DNA from: Roridomyces roridus
Lineage: Eukaryota; Basidiomycota; Agaricomycetes; Agaricales; Mycenaceae
Length of the DNA stretch: 64,000 bases
Direction of reading: 5' to 3'
Assembly: GCA_029378245.1 (NCBI GenBank)
Contig: JARKIF010000023.1
Coordinates: forward strand, 806,001-870,000
Shown here piece after piece: positions 46,034 to 58,060 of the stretch (position 1 is its first letter; every line of letters begins with the position of its first letter). The notes under the pieces were generated by a model. It ran no database searches. It had not been told where the DNA came from and worked only from the letters and a program-made list of their open reading frames with translations. The position numbers and the translations under genes are program-made.

Positions 46034-46915
46034 TCAGGGGCGCCCCAAAAAAACGCTCAATCTAGAGTAGAAGAGCAAATCTGGGGTTAGATTTATCGTG
46101 GTGTTCTGTCGACTGTCAGGCTTGAAGCCAGTGGAATTGACCGAACGGAAGACTGCGTACCGTCTTCTGCAGGATTTGAGAAACTTGCAGATAGGTTTGG
46201 AGTTGTTGGGCAGCAAGTTCCCGTTGTTTGAGGACAATTTCTGCTTGAGTTACTTCGACCCGGAGAGCAGATGCTGCCTGTGAGTATTTGAACTTCAGCG
46301 TTTCAACCACTCCACCGGGTATTACACGCACCAAAAAATCGCCATAGGCGGCATCAAGTCTCTCACGAATATCGCGTAGGACTCGTTCATTACGGTTGAG
46401 GTGGACGATGCGGGACACGCGTCCAGTGAGGACCATTTCTTCCATGAGATATTTTGTTTCTTCCAGTAGCCTGGTGCCAATTTGATATCAGTGCCGGTCT
46501 TTGCGAGACAGAATTCGAACCCACAGCGTGAACCGTTCAATGCTCTGCAACATGGAAGGCGGTATTTCCAGTGGATCCGGGACGGCATCGACTACGACAT
46601 CTAGAATCTGCTGGGTCCGCACAGCGATGCCGCGAGCGTCCGATTTCGAGTGTTTGGCACGCTGAAATTTCACCTGTGAGTACATTATTTATTCAAGAGT
46701 GAAGCAAATCCAACCTCGGCGACATCCCAGATTGTAACTATAGCTCCGACGGCAGTCTTCAACGGAGGAAATGCATCGGCAGATTCTTTAATGGCAGTTA
46801 GGGAGGTGCGCAGGGCATCTGGGAAGGCGTGTGAAGGCTTTGGCAAGCTTTGCGAAGTCTGCCCGATGGGCGGAAGCTTGGGCTTCCATCGAGCGCGTGG
46901 AAACCCCAAACGCAT
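46034..46915 (-). CDS. Stand-alone NLR-type N-terminal helical domain protein
   Basis: Five exons on the minus strand (46915-46715, 46673-46525, 46470-46332, 46277-46161, 46105-46034) close in frame and give 225 residues. Introns are 41-55 nt with GT-AG ends. After a basic start, the segment with Ser-Ala-Phe-type helices (Lys-Glu-Ser-Ala-Asp-Ala-Phe-Pro-Pro-Leu-Lys) resembles the N-terminal helical domain that precedes NACHT in many agaric NLR-like proteins. A long helical heptad-like region rich in Gln, Glu and Leu follows. No P-loop or NACHT is present, and a stop follows a 23-residue hydrophobic tail. It may be a truncated receptor or a solo signalling/adaptor domain. The start ATG at 46915 is the only in-frame ATG near the domain. 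Confidence 0.55.
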
Positions 46916-47499
46916 CGCGGGGGTGTCAGTGTAGTTGGGATTCAAACCAGACTTATATCGACGAGCGGACAGTAGGCTGTGTGCATAGGATTTGTCCTGT
47001 GAGATTGCTGTGCGATGATCTGGCTGTGCATGTCGAACTGTCAAATATTTATATCTGAGAAGTGTAGATTCTGGAATACTTTCGATTCAATCGTCAGGAC
47101 CGTTCAACCCTTCGCTTTAAATCTCCAATGATGGCTGGGCCTGATAGATTGATGCCCCATCGGAAGGACATCGCATCATTTCTCAGCACTGAAGATCCCA
47201 CGGTCCTATTGAGGACATCAACTTGAATGCTGAAGAATTCCGTATGGCTTTTGCGTCCAAAGTCACGGGCGCATGGCGTAACCAGCGCGCCACTCCTGCA
47301 CCTTCTCGGGTCTCGACAGAATTCCTCTCGGACAGGTTGATGTCCGCGCAGCGGGGTTTGATGGGGATAATATATGCACGTTCCGGCTCACGTTTGTTTT
47401 GGCTCCGTCACTTGCGCACTTCGTTCAATCAGCGCACATAGAGTATGAATTGGAAATTCAGAATCACAGAAGTGTGACTGGAAAAAAGTTGTAGAACTT
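46916..47499. other. Intergenic
   Basis: Spacer between the NLR-type gene and the 3' end of the terpene cyclase gene. One small plus-strand frame (47223-47441) has no supporting features. Confidence 0.35.
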
Positions 47500-48807
47500 C
47501 TACCAAATGAACCCAAAGTCCGCCGCCAATTTGTATCTCTCCAACATGAGGTGCCACGCGCTGTCAGACAACGCGGTGAGCCGATCTTGAGTGTAAAGAA
47601 CGGCGGAATGTTACATACATGAACCCACGCTCAAACGAAATCCACGTGGCCAGCACCTCGGGAAAACCGTCGAGCGTTGCGGCGATCCGCTGATGCACGA
47701 TGATGACCTCCTTGACCATCTCCGCGAGTACGAGCTTCGGTTCTTTGCCTTCGACTCTGGCACGATTGACAACATAGTTGGTGGTCTCACCGGCTAAATC
47801 TTCTTTGTGGAACCTGCCAACCCAATGAGCACGAATCAGTGAGTCAATAAAATAAAATGAGCCCACGAAAGAATATCATTGAGGAGACACATGTGCTGTT
47901 CCACGTCGGGCAACGCCTGGATGAACTCTGTGGTATTCGGATGCATGGCCGACGGGAAAATGGCCCAGCCAAATCCAGCCGCAACACCATTCTTCCCGCG
48001 CAGATACGAAGGCCAAGCGAGAGCCGATGGGCGCAATTTCATTTGGATGATATCCGCTCGCTCTTCCAACACAGTGGCGCTTATCATGTCCATGAGAGAG
48101 CCCACCATTAAGTTGGCAAGAAGAGGTTCCCAATGTCTGTATAAATCATCCAGGACGGTGTGCAGATGCGCGAGAGGCCCAGGTACGGGAGGGCCACCAG
48201 CTAGGAGAGTACGCTGGTAACTTTCCAAAGAGGGGCGGGGTGCTATGTCGTCGATGTAGAAAAAGAACCTGATGCAATTCTTCAACAATAGTACAGCTAG
48301 ATTGACATGACAAACCAGGCGTAGAAGGAGAAAGCTAGCTTGACTTCGAACGGATGGTGGTAGTAGAAGAACTGTTGCGGATTAAATATTTAAGCAGGTT
48401 GGAGGTCCTCGAACACCATATGAACTCACCTCCACACACGAAGACGCCTTCTTAGCCATTGAATCGAAAATTCGGAGCTCCGCATCGTTGGAAGCCCACT
48501 GATGCACTTTGAGGTTGATGGCCTTTCTGAGTGTGTCCATAGAATCCCATACGCTCATGATCTCGCGGGGAGACTCGTATGAGACGCCTTTCAAAAGTGC
48601 TTGAATGATGTACCAGAGGTCTGTATTGTGACCCGTGTTCTGTGAATATTGTCAACAGATAACTTGATTGAGACACTTGCATCCCTACCTTGGTCAGGTC
48701 TCTGCAAAATTGAAAGTCAGCGGAGAGTGGGAGACGGGCAATGAGAGAATTTACATCCTCATGGATTCGGGAGGGGAGACATGGGGCAGACTGGCATCGA
48801 GGCTCAT
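47500..48807 (-). CDS. TRI5-like terpene cyclase
   Basis: Seven exons (48807-48755, 48701-48689, 48639-48430, 48371-48316, 48268-47867, 47813-47619, 47560-47500) sum to 990 nt, 329 residues, with all phases closing. The second exon is only 13 nt. Length fits the trichodiene-synthase-like family. The aspartate motif is Asp117-Asp118-Ile-Ala-Pro after a Phe-Phe-Phe-Tyr-Ile helix, lacking the usual further acidic residues. The NSE metal motif is canonical: Asn241-Asp-Ile-Leu-Ser245-Phe-His-Lys-Glu249, followed by Asp-Leu-Ala-Gly-Glu. The roughly 124-residue spacing matches the family. The C-terminus ends in the typical Trp-His-Leu..Glu-Arg-Tyr-Lys segment. Such enzymes cyclise prenyl diphosphates, usually farnesyl diphosphate. 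The product is unknown. The start is the first ATG after the TATA box. Confidence 0.82.
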
Positions 48808-48936
48808 CCTGGTCTAGTGCGTTGTCGATACTCGAGATTCGGCTGAATTTACTATGCAAGGGCGATGTTATGCAAGTGCTGAGCCCGGAGTTGTGGAGGG
48901 ACGCAGTAGTTATACAAAGATACAACCAAGACAACC

Positions 48937-48944
48937 TTTATATA
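48937..48944 (-). promoter_or_regulatory. TATA box of the terpene cyclase gene
   Basis: TATATAAA on the minus strand lies about 130 bp upstream of the chosen start codon, with no intervening ATG. This would give a 5' leader of about 100 nt. Confidence 0.55.
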
Positions 48945-48949
48945 GTACA

Positions 48950-50300
48950 ACCAATAAGATACCCATCGAATGATACCCGTAACTGCCAGTGGGCCATACT
49001 TATCTGCAGGCTATCCGCCGAGATTTGACCCATGAAGAGCGGAAAACTTCCAAGTGATCGAAATCTAACCTATCGCGCTCCCGCTGCGCCTGTTCCGCCG
49101 CACACGCAAAGCGGTTTTCAGTAAGCCCTGCAGCACACCTGGCATAGAAGCCTGCTTCCCATTCAGCCGTGCTATACGCGTTCATGAGCATCGAAGATTT
49201 CCTGCTCGCTCAAGCCGTCAAATATACATGCTTCAGAGTCCAATATCCTGGATTGAAGGCATGAAACTTACGAGGGTTGGGCACTGATCTAGGTGGAAAC
49301 CCATGTGTACGGCACGGAACACCGACTACACCATTACCAAAGGTCTCTTGGACTGAAAAAAGGCCAGAGCAACTTTGTGATCACGTCGCACGGCGGAGTT
49401 AGAATCAATTTAAACCGTGGGAATATCAGATGTGAGTGTATCTGTGCTCTAATTAGACCAATCGACCAGTTCCTCTATGTGGGTCTTTGAACACATGCGG
49501 CGGCACCTGTCTCGAAATTGACGGTGGCTGTCCATCTCATTTTCTTTTGCAAGATCTGGAGAGCTCCGATCACTCTGGATTTCTAGCCAATTGACCTGAG
49601 AATTTGCGGGTACATTTCTGGAGGCTGAACTTGGACTTCTCGGGACTATAATATTTCCCTCCTGCTGGTTTGCTTCAAATCTAATTGATTCTTGAACTGG
49701 GCGTGGGACGCGTGCCGGAATCCTCTACGATCAGCGAAGGATCGAGACTTCTGATATCTTGCGATGTGGCCTACGGTCCTTACGGTCCGGAGCGATATTC
49801 CGCCTCGATAGGGGAATCCGACTTCGGTATCCTGCAAGGACCGGCGGGTTCACCTAAAAAACTAACGACAACGGATTCCGATTGTGTCGCCCCGAGACTC
49901 GGGCGGATATCTATTGACTGGGGGTTCCAGAGCCTTCTAATTTCGCCATGATAAACTTCTACCCTCTCTCTGATTTTGCAGGTGCGGTCTCCCCTGCACG
50001 GCGAAATTGAATTTTCTGCGAGCTTTCTGATTCCGATATTGGTCAGAGCCCACTAGTAAGTTCTACGTCCATCTCCGGGCGGTGAACTGTGCGATGCTGA
50101 TATAAAGACGCCCTCCCACAGGCACTCCGCCACAGCATAACACCGTTCTTTATCTATAGGATCGCAAAGATACTCAGTGGGTTTACGAGATGAGAACTGG
50201 CATGGACGGAATTCAACTGTACATGGACGGAACATCAACTACTCTTCCAATGGCCTCGTGTGGGACTAGGTCTTACTTCCCGAGCTCCACAATGGCGTAA
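48950..50300. other. No gene resolved between the terpene genes
   Basis: Intergenic stretch upstream of the terpene cyclase and downstream of the UbiA-type gene. A minus-strand frame at 49000-49191 (about 60 codons) has plausible composition but no splice partners. The rest is AT-rich. Confidence 0.35.
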
Positions 50301-51542
50301 TTACTGCCCACAAAGCACGCGCCAGTACCCAGGAAGCAGATGGGCGACCGAGACCCAGACCTGTTGAATGCCCCACATCAGGGAACGGATCGGGGAGCGG
50401 AAATGAAAAGCAGAACGCACGTTGTAATAGAAGTACGAGTTCCTATCCTCCTCCACGGTCGTGTAGCGAATAAACCTGGAACCAGCATAGATGCCCAGTG
50501 CTGTGAAAGACACCGCGCTCCACATGTCGAGGTGCCAGATTATTGATAGGGCGAGAGACCATGCAACGACGCCCACAAAGAGCATGTATCTGCTTGGACT
50601 GCCCCAGCGGAGTGGGATAGTGTCGCGGTTGATGAGGGCGTCACCGACAACTGCATCGTTGATTCAGCAAGAGAGCCCGGAGAGTAATGAATGAGACTCC
50701 ACCGTCTCTGAAATCTGTCGGGCATTTAGTTATTCAGTCTGACGGAGAACTTGTGGGCATGAGAAATCACCTTGTGCGTAAATGGTGGTTGCGAAGATGG
50801 AGCCGCTGAGAAAGATCGAGAGCCATCCAGTGGCGTCTAGCAAAGTTCTATCATCGCCTACAGAACCTGATCAGCCCACAGATGTTTCAAAGTGACAGTC
50901 AACGTACGCGCAACAAGGGTCGTCCCAGCTTCAAACGCCGCAAAACCCAATCCATTCAACAGATACCGAACGGCGAAATGCTTGCCCGAGCCGCCGAGCT
51001 CATTGTACATGCTGGTAAATGCGGTAAGCCAGAGGCTCGCGTACATCACCTCTTTGCTGTAGGCGCGTGACAGCGCCCAACACATGGGAAGGAGTGTCCA
51101 CCGGAGGATCAACGCGACCTTGAGTGAGATGCGGCCAGCGGGGAGCGGTCGGTCTGGTTTGTTCGTCTCGTCTTCGAGCGTCGCAGTTTGATTCGAGGTG
51201 TTGAAATGCAGCAGATGGAACCACAGCCAAAAGACGGCGTGGGGGAGGTTGTGCAGGGACGTGAGAGGTGCGGCGACGATGGCGAATAGAGGCTGCGGCG
51301 GAACGTGAGGGTGGAGTTGAATGTATGGGAGTGCTGACCCACAATCGGGATCATAGTTGTCATGAGGTCGGATTCGGTGAAAAGCCACAGCGTATGGGCG
51401 TGATATATCACGGTGCTGAGGGACTGAGGAAACATTGAGGGATAGCATATGGCGGACATGAACTTACGGGCAGCGCAAAGACCAGCCTGGTTGACGATGG
51501 CTGAGTGGGCGCGACGTGATACAGAACACCGGTCAAGCTCAT
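50301..51542 (-). CDS. UbiA-type membrane prenyltransferase or terpene cyclase
   Basis: Seven exons (51542-51468, 51423-51343, 51292-50908, 50866-50771, 50714-50703, 50650-50421, 50360-50301) total 939 nt, 312 residues. One exon is only 12 nt, and phases all close. The first active-site region is Asn86-Gln..Glu-Asp-Glu-Thr-Asn-Lys-Pro-Asp-Arg-Pro-Leu-Pro; the second is Asp213-Phe-Arg-Asp216-Val-Val-Gly-Asp220. Both are the Asp-rich, Mg-binding sites of the UbiA superfamily. Several hydrophobic helices and the terminal Tyr-Asn-Val-Trp segment fit fungal family members related to Fma-TC, the membrane sesquiterpene cyclase of fumagillin biosynthesis. Whether this one transfers a prenyl group or cyclises is not decidable. 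It lies 1.5 kb upstream of the TRI5-like cyclase on the same strand. Confidence 0.85.
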
Positions 51543-54500
51543 GGGCAACAGTGGAAAGAGATTGTGGTCCGCAAAGAGTCTCAGGCATTTTATATGCTGC
51601 TGTCAGGTTGATCCATGGGAAAGCAAGCCGAGCGTAGTAAGACGGACCAAGGCTAAGAAATCGGCGTGTGGTTGGTTGTTCGCAAGCGCACCACATCGAG
51701 CTATTCCTGTATTTTTTTCCGGTTTGCTTGATAATAACCGGAAAGGCTGCAACCGAATCCAATGATATTGGAAGTTGCGACTCTGGTCGATGAAACACGA
51801 AAGCTGCGGCCGGAGAGCCCGCCCACCTGAGAGCGCCCAGCGATATCAGTGCAGGGCGGTGCAGAAACAGGACTTTGCCGATTGACATCCGCGCCACGCG
51901 CTGATCAATGCCTGGCCAAAACGCCGAGATCTCCAGCGAGGGCCATCAGGCTTCAGCACGAGAAACGGATAGACGGATAGCTGCAGCCACGATGGAGCAT
52001 CCGGTAAGGCTCGGGAATTCAAAGTAACCGCGTAAATCAGAAGCAGTCGAATCGGCGTAAGAAGCTCGTATTGGATCGACGACAGGAGTTTTCGACGTGC
52101 CTGATACCGTAAAATCGAAACAAAGGCATGATGAGGGATGGAGTCGAGTCCACATAGAACTTTAATGACAATGAAGCTTGAAGAGGGAGGGGGGATTATT
52201 CACCAGACAGGTCAAGACTTGAAGGGGAACGGACGCACTGTACAATGATCTTCGTCGGAGGATCAGACAAGCGCCCGATAAGAGATTGGCAGAGCGACGG
52301 GGTTTTCGGCGACTCTTGTCCGTGAGCGAGGCAGATATAGGAATAAAAAAGACCAAACGAGTGATCAAAATCCTGAATGAAGCAGTCAACACGAGAACTA
52401 GGTAGGGCAACAAACAATCACAGGCAAGCACGTCCGTGCATCCTAAATAGGTAATTTTTTTTAACGGTGGCCCATTATTTCTGTCTAACTCGACCGTACC
52501 TCAATATACACGCAGACCGACGTTCCCGAGATCTCCTCCGTACTCTCCCACATCCCCCGCCCGTACGACGATTCTGGATTGACGCGTCAGTCGGAACCGC
52601 CAGGCAGAGGAGAGAAGGAGGCATGCACCTTTCCAGAAAACGCGCCAATCCCTTGCTATCCGCCCTAATGTGTCGGTCGGGAGTCGGAGAGGAGATATGG
52701 GAATGAGCGCCGAGCGCCGATAGGATACAGTAGGGACGGCCTCCGCGATGGGTCTTGTGAGCCCGGACGGGTACACGTCGCAGGAGCTTGAGTTTGTCTT
52801 CAAGGATAGCCAGACGAGAAGTGGACTACGAAGTACCGTCCGTCATCACTTAATCGACAATCGCCAGCATGAGCGTATGGCTATTCTCCTTGGCTAGGAC
52901 ACGGGCTGATGATGACGAGGCCTTGGCCCTCACGGGGGGAAGGAGTATGCCGCGAAAAGGGATGACGCTGGGTCGAGGCGCAATGGAGCGCACGATCTGG
53001 AGAACGGTGACCCAAGGACCACCAAGGACCATGACGGCAAAGTGCATCAGAAAGTGGCACGACGAGTATATGACTAACGACGCACCTGTACGCGGATCCC
53101 TTGCTCGCAGGGCGATGCTACGACGGAGGTAGTGCCCCTAACACCTGGATGCGTCGATTGAAGATCTAGGGAAGAGGGCTCAAATCGATCACCGCGGGAG
53201 GCGCTGTGATGCGCAGCCAGACGTCAGGCAGAGAGCGCGGCGAGTGGTGGAGCATGACGCACCGCACTTTGGCCCAGGTGAATCGGCGCCTCGTAGCAAG
53301 CTCGGTATTCGGCACACGTAGATCGTCTTTGTCGGCGAGCTGGGCATCGCACGTGGTCCGACGGTCTGTCCAAGAGGGAGACTGACGTGCACATAGGTGA
53401 TTCATGCGAGAAGAGGGAGCGCCAGCGACTAATTACGATGAAAATTGAGATTCAGAGCCCATACATAAAACGCACGCACTGGAAGTCGAGTGAGCAACGA
53501 GTGAGATTCCACGATTCAAGGCCGCCGATCCGATGTCATCCTCGACGCTCGTGGCCGTGACAGAAGGTAGAGAGGGAGAGCATTCTTGAGGCAATGAAGT
53601 AGTTCGATAGACGCTGCATGGAGTGAGGAGCCATAAATCGAGGCGGGTGGCAAGGTGTCGAGCACAGCAAAGGGCGGATCAATGATGCCGTAAGCCCGGT
53701 TGCCACTTGACCAGGACCATCATGCCTTGCGTTCTCTGCCCTTCGCCTGCGGCTCACCGACACGCGACGAGCCTCGTCTGAATATTCAATATGGGTCTGG
53801 CTTCTCGAACATCGAAACCGTCGCGAAAACGAGGCGGCCGGGGGCGAGGTCCCAATGCTGCTTGAATATTATCTTCGGTGGACTACTACGTGCTTACTTA
53901 CTTCGAGTCTTCGACCCCGGAGTTACTGGCTGGACACTTCCGGACAGTCCTCCTCGCTCTCGAGGTCGATTCTCTCCGGAATACGTCAAGAAGTTTGGCT
54001 TTTCTTCGTTCGCAGGCATCTCCACCTTCTACTACCGCTAGCGGGTCCGGGGTCTCATTCGTGTTGCTTATTCCATGCTGGACACGACGCTGGTATTCTT
54101 TTCTCGGATCCCCATGGTATCACCTCGTCCGGCTAGTCTTGGCTCTCGCCCTCAAATGAAGCTTTATCCTTCGACAATCTTGTGCCTGGAGCTCGTGCGA
54201 CGTCCGGCAATCTCACCGGGACCTTCAGTTCTATTATGTCGAAGCATCTACTTATGGCTTCACTCCAGCAGTGAATCCGGGATACTCGCTGCATCGGACT
54301 TTGACTACTCGTATTCAACCCACCACCCGCCCTGTTCGAAACATCCTTCCAATTAAATTGAGCGCATTTCGGTCTCTGGGTCGCAGATTATCCGCATGCA
54401 CCGAGTTTAGCATCACCAGGGAAGCACACATGGCGTTCCCAAAGTATTCTTGTGGCCTTTATCAGAAGCGCTCGTTCGACTCGAGCTGGCCTTGTTCGGT

Positions 54501-55870
54501 GAGATGGTGCTTACCTCTCTTTTGCTTCTCGTATATCCGAATACTAGACACTCAGAGGATGTACAGACCTGGACGCCAATTTAGCCGCGCGCCAATGCGA
54601 ATGGTGGAACACCCAACCGCTGTCGAGCTGACTTTCATTCTTGTCGGGTGCCCGAGAGACGTCGCTTGAAGTCCTTATCTTCCGGAGTGCATGCCAGCTC
54701 AGAACTTTTGAATCATCCAGACGGCTCTTCGACGTGGTGTATGTGCGTTTATTTAAATGCGGGCCAAGCGCCCGGCAACTAACCTGCTTTTGAGGGCCAT
54801 TGCGGGTGCATGGCAATCCGAGTCTGTAGGTTGAACCTGGTGAAGTCTGACAGTTTACAAGCCAGATGTGAAAAATGACCCAGTATTTTCATCGCAAGCG
54901 ACGAGAGAGGATGGGTATAAGTCATCTATATTCACAGTCCGTCTTCCCAAGAGCCGTAGTAACAAAGCTTCACCAAAGAGCGCAGCAAGTAAGGGAGCCG
55001 AACACCAAGAAATTGGGTGAGACACAAGGGAGAGAGAGACGCAAGAGACGCTCGCCAGGCCAGCGTACGTGAGACGAGGCCGGGGGACGAGGCCCGAGGG
55101 AGCTGGAGCGGGATGTTAAAACACGACGTTATTGCGCGTAGGTTCAGTCGATGCAAAATCGATGTGTTGTGGTGGGAAGCAAGAGGCGGTGCCTATCAAC
55201 GGAGCCGAGAACGGAACTGTCATCGGCTGTCAAACAGACCTCTGGTCCCGTTCCGCGTCCGACTCGCCGTCGGCAGAGATGTTAACAACAAGGAGGCCGC
55301 TGGAGGCCGGCAGAAGTGAGCAGGAATGGAGATAGATCGCGATACATGTCCAAGGCATAAGGGTAATTGACTAAGAGACGACCAAATGGAGCCAGAACAC
55401 CCCAGAATTACCTTATAAGGAATTTGTTGGGACCCAAACAAGCAGGGCTCAAAGATGTCATCGCAAAAACCTGGACCCCACCTTTGGCGGGAAACGGGCC
55501 GATAAGACCGAGCGTAAAAATAAATTTTTAAGACTCGGAACTGGCAATGTCTGGCATTGACTCACCGGACGTCTATCACGCATCATGCGGGCTACGGGCG
55601 GCGTCGTGATATGAGAAACCCACACCTGACGCTAATTGAATTGGTGCAGTCTTCTTCGTCCGTGTTCCTCGTCAGTGTACTCGGCGATGCACTGGAAGTA
55701 AACCTCAGCCGTGGCCCGGTGTGGATGAAGACAGAGTCAATTATTTCGAACTTGAAGAGATCTTGATATATACAGCCCGCACAACTGCACTTCGTTCGGC
55801 AATATCATCCCACCGCCACCCACTCGTTTGGACACTGGAGTTCCGAACGAGCCTCGACCGTCGAAATTCA
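51543..55870. other. Long region without a resolved gene
   Basis: Open frames of 60-130 codons occur on both strands. A minus-strand stretch at about 52500-53050 has protein-like composition (Leu/Val/Pro/Ile-rich, then a basic segment) and a possible intron, so a gene may exist, but start and exon joins could not be fixed. The plus strand at 53700-54670 shows only overlapping frames. No repeats with clear ends were found. Confidence 0.35.
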
Positions 55871-55878
55871 ATAAATAG
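55871..55878 (+). promoter_or_regulatory. TATA-like box of the alcohol dehydrogenase gene
   Basis: ATAAATAG lies 49 bp before the start codon in an otherwise GC-mixed leader. Confidence 0.35.
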
Positions 55879-55926
55879 CGGGGGGCCGACCATCTTACAC
55901 ACCTCTTTCCTCTTCACACTCCGAGC

Positions 55927-57041
55927 ATGAGCATCGACATAACCGTATTCAAAGGCTCTCCAAATGGCATCGTCGAAGCCAAAACAAGCCAACCTCTACC
56001 AACAGGCAACCAAGTCCTCGTGAAGGTTACACATTCGGGTGTATGCGGCTCAGACGAGCTGCTCGTCACAGTGGATCTGGTTCTAGGGCACGAGGGTGTT
56101 GGGGTTGTACAGCAGATGGGTGAAGCCGTCGACAAGGACAAATGGAAGGTCGGGGACGTCGTCGGCTGGGGATACGTTCATAGTGTGTGTGGCAAATGCG
56201 AGCAGTGTCACCACGGTGAGCCATCACGGTCGGTTCTTTTCACGAATTGCCATTTAACTCGCGTCTGCGCTACAGGGCACGATCAATACTGCAAGAAAGC
56301 AGAGTCCTATGGACACAATAACTTTCACCAGGGCTCCTTCTCCTCGCACGCCATCTGGGACGCATCCATTTTATACAAGATCCCAAGTGGCCTCGCGCCC
56401 GAGCACGCCGCGCCCCTGATGTGCGCTGGCGCCACCGTCTTTGGGGCTATCGAGGAGTACAACATCCGCCCCGCAGACCGCGTCGGCGTCGTTGGCGTTG
56501 GTGGGCTCGGACACATGGCCATCCAATTCTTGTCGGCCATCGGTGCTGAGGTTGTGGTCTTCTCTAGCACCGAAGCCAAGCGGGAGGATGCAATGCGTCT
56601 TGGGGCAACGGAGTTTCATCCCACAAAAGGCGTGGAGAAGTTTGAAGGCGTGAAGGAAGTCGACCATCTTCTCGTCACGACTAGCGTGTTGCCGGATTGG
56701 ACTCCGTACGTCTCCGACCACCAGAAAGATTCTGAAACTCAGTGTCAAAACTCAGATACCTCACTGTCGTCAAACCGCGCGGAAAGATATTCCTACTCAC
56801 CGTATCGCTCGACAACGTCGTCCTCCCAAACTTCCCGCTCATCGCATCTGGTCTCACAATCCAAGCCTCAATGGTCGCGTGTCGCACCGTTCACGAGCGT
56901 ATGCTCGAGTTTGCCGTGCGCAACAAGGTGGAGCCCATTATCGAACGGTTCCCTATGACGAGGGAAGGCGTGCAGAAGGCGATGGATAACTTGAAGGGGG
57001 GGCAACTCAGGTACAGGGCTGTACTTGTTGCGGAACAGTGA
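55927..57041 (+). CDS. Zinc-dependent alcohol dehydrogenase (MDR family)
   Basis: Three exons (55927-56215, 56276-56705, 56756-57041) give 334 residues with clean phases. Ligands of the catalytic zinc are Cys40 (Gly-Val-Cys-Gly-Ser-Asp), His55 (Gly-His-Glu-Gly-Val-Gly) and Cys146 (Leu-Met-Cys-Ala-Gly). The structural zinc site is Cys88, Cys91, Cys94 and Cys102; the first intron falls between the third and fourth of these. The NAD(P)-binding Rossmann turn is Gly170-Val-Gly-Gly-Leu-Gly175. Length and layout match cytosolic cinnamyl-type or short MDR dehydrogenases of fungi, which oxidise alcohols or reduce aldehydes with NADP(H). The ligands are all present, so it should be active. The substrate is unknown, but the location near terpene-type genes makes a tailoring role conceivable. 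Confidence 0.88.
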
Positions 57042-57326
57042 CAAGCTATATCCGTCGGTAGTCGGTCCAATCGAGTAAGGGTTTTATAGGCCCGCATTGC
57101 ACATAACCTGCGTCGCATGCAAAGGAAAGGAAGATCACGGGGGACCAATCAAGGAGTTCCAGAAGGCAGAATCACAAGTGGGACAAGGGCTTGGGTGCTC
57201 ATCCACACTCACAGTTTCAACGCGTGGATTTACAGAAGTATTTGCAAATTCCTGGTGGATTGCAGGCAGTTGAATCGAAGACACATTACGGGACATTGTA
57301 TCTAAACCGCCGGCGCTATCACAGGC

Positions 57327-57821
57327 TCAAGCATTGACCCAGATGAAAGTCTTGTTGTGAACGTCGGGAATGACGATCTTGAGGGTCTCGATATCATACT
57401 GGAACAAGTGTACGGCTGGACAGATTGAGTTAGTTCGATTCGGCTCAAAGAGGACGGGAAAAAGTACTGTAAGAGAGTCCAGGAGCGAAGAATGGATACG
57501 AAAGCAGGAAGGTGGCTGGAACGCCGTCCTCGTTGTCAATGTTTATGACTACGGGTCCCTCCCAACTGAAGATCTGCAGTCAGCCGATCTCAAGTCCAAA
57601 GAAAAATCAAGGACATACCCCGCCTGGACAATTGACTCGGGGGCAGGTATACCGGTGGGTAGAACTCCCATGCCGAACCACGTGTCGCCGTTGAGCATCG
57701 AGTCGGTGTAATCGAAGGCGATGCTCTGGCCGTTGTGGAGGTGCGGCGGCTCGGCGGCGGCGCTCGCCAGAGTCGACAATGCGAGCGCTGTGAGGAACGT
57801 AGAAAGGACGCGGTTGAACAT
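57327..57821 (-). CDS. Small secreted protein, paralog A
   Basis: Three exons (57821-57619, 57565-57468, 57415-57327) give 129 residues. A signal peptide of about 22 residues (Leu/Ala/Ser-rich core) precedes a mature domain with Pro-Pro-His-Leu-His-Asn-Gly, a Thr-Trp-Phe-Gly-Met-Gly block, an Asn-Ile-Asp-Asn-Glu-Asp-Gly block, and a C-terminal Phe-Ile-Trp-Val-Asn-Ala. The mature part has no cysteines. A TATA box lies on the minus strand (complement of 57878-57885). It is inverted relative to paralog B at 60909 and has the same intron positions. The family is not recognised; beta-rich composition suggests a compact secreted fold. Confidence 0.8.
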
Positions 57822-57839
57822 GCTGAATGCTGAAGAGGC

Positions 57840-58060
57840 TTGAGGACGCTGGATGATTTTGATGCAGATGTGTGGGGTCTTTATACTCCAGATTTGCTCC
57901 CGCGGCGGGGAAAAGTATCCGTATTACTCTTCTGGTACGCACCAGCGGCTTGACCCTGGAAGCCGTCGGAGCTCCTCTGAAGTCAGGCCAAAAATAGCCA
58001 AGGCTATTAGAAGCAGGTCGCGGTGTAGCAAGGCCGCATATTTACGTACGTTCCTATGAC
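57840..58060. repeat. Duplicated promoter region of the small secreted protein pair
   Basis: The 200 bp upstream of paralog A match, in inverted orientation, about 60690-60908 upstream of paralog B. The shared stretch includes CTGGCTATTTTTGG-like and GCTGGTGCGTACCA words and the TATA boxes. Expression signals were thus copied with the genes. Confidence 0.7.
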
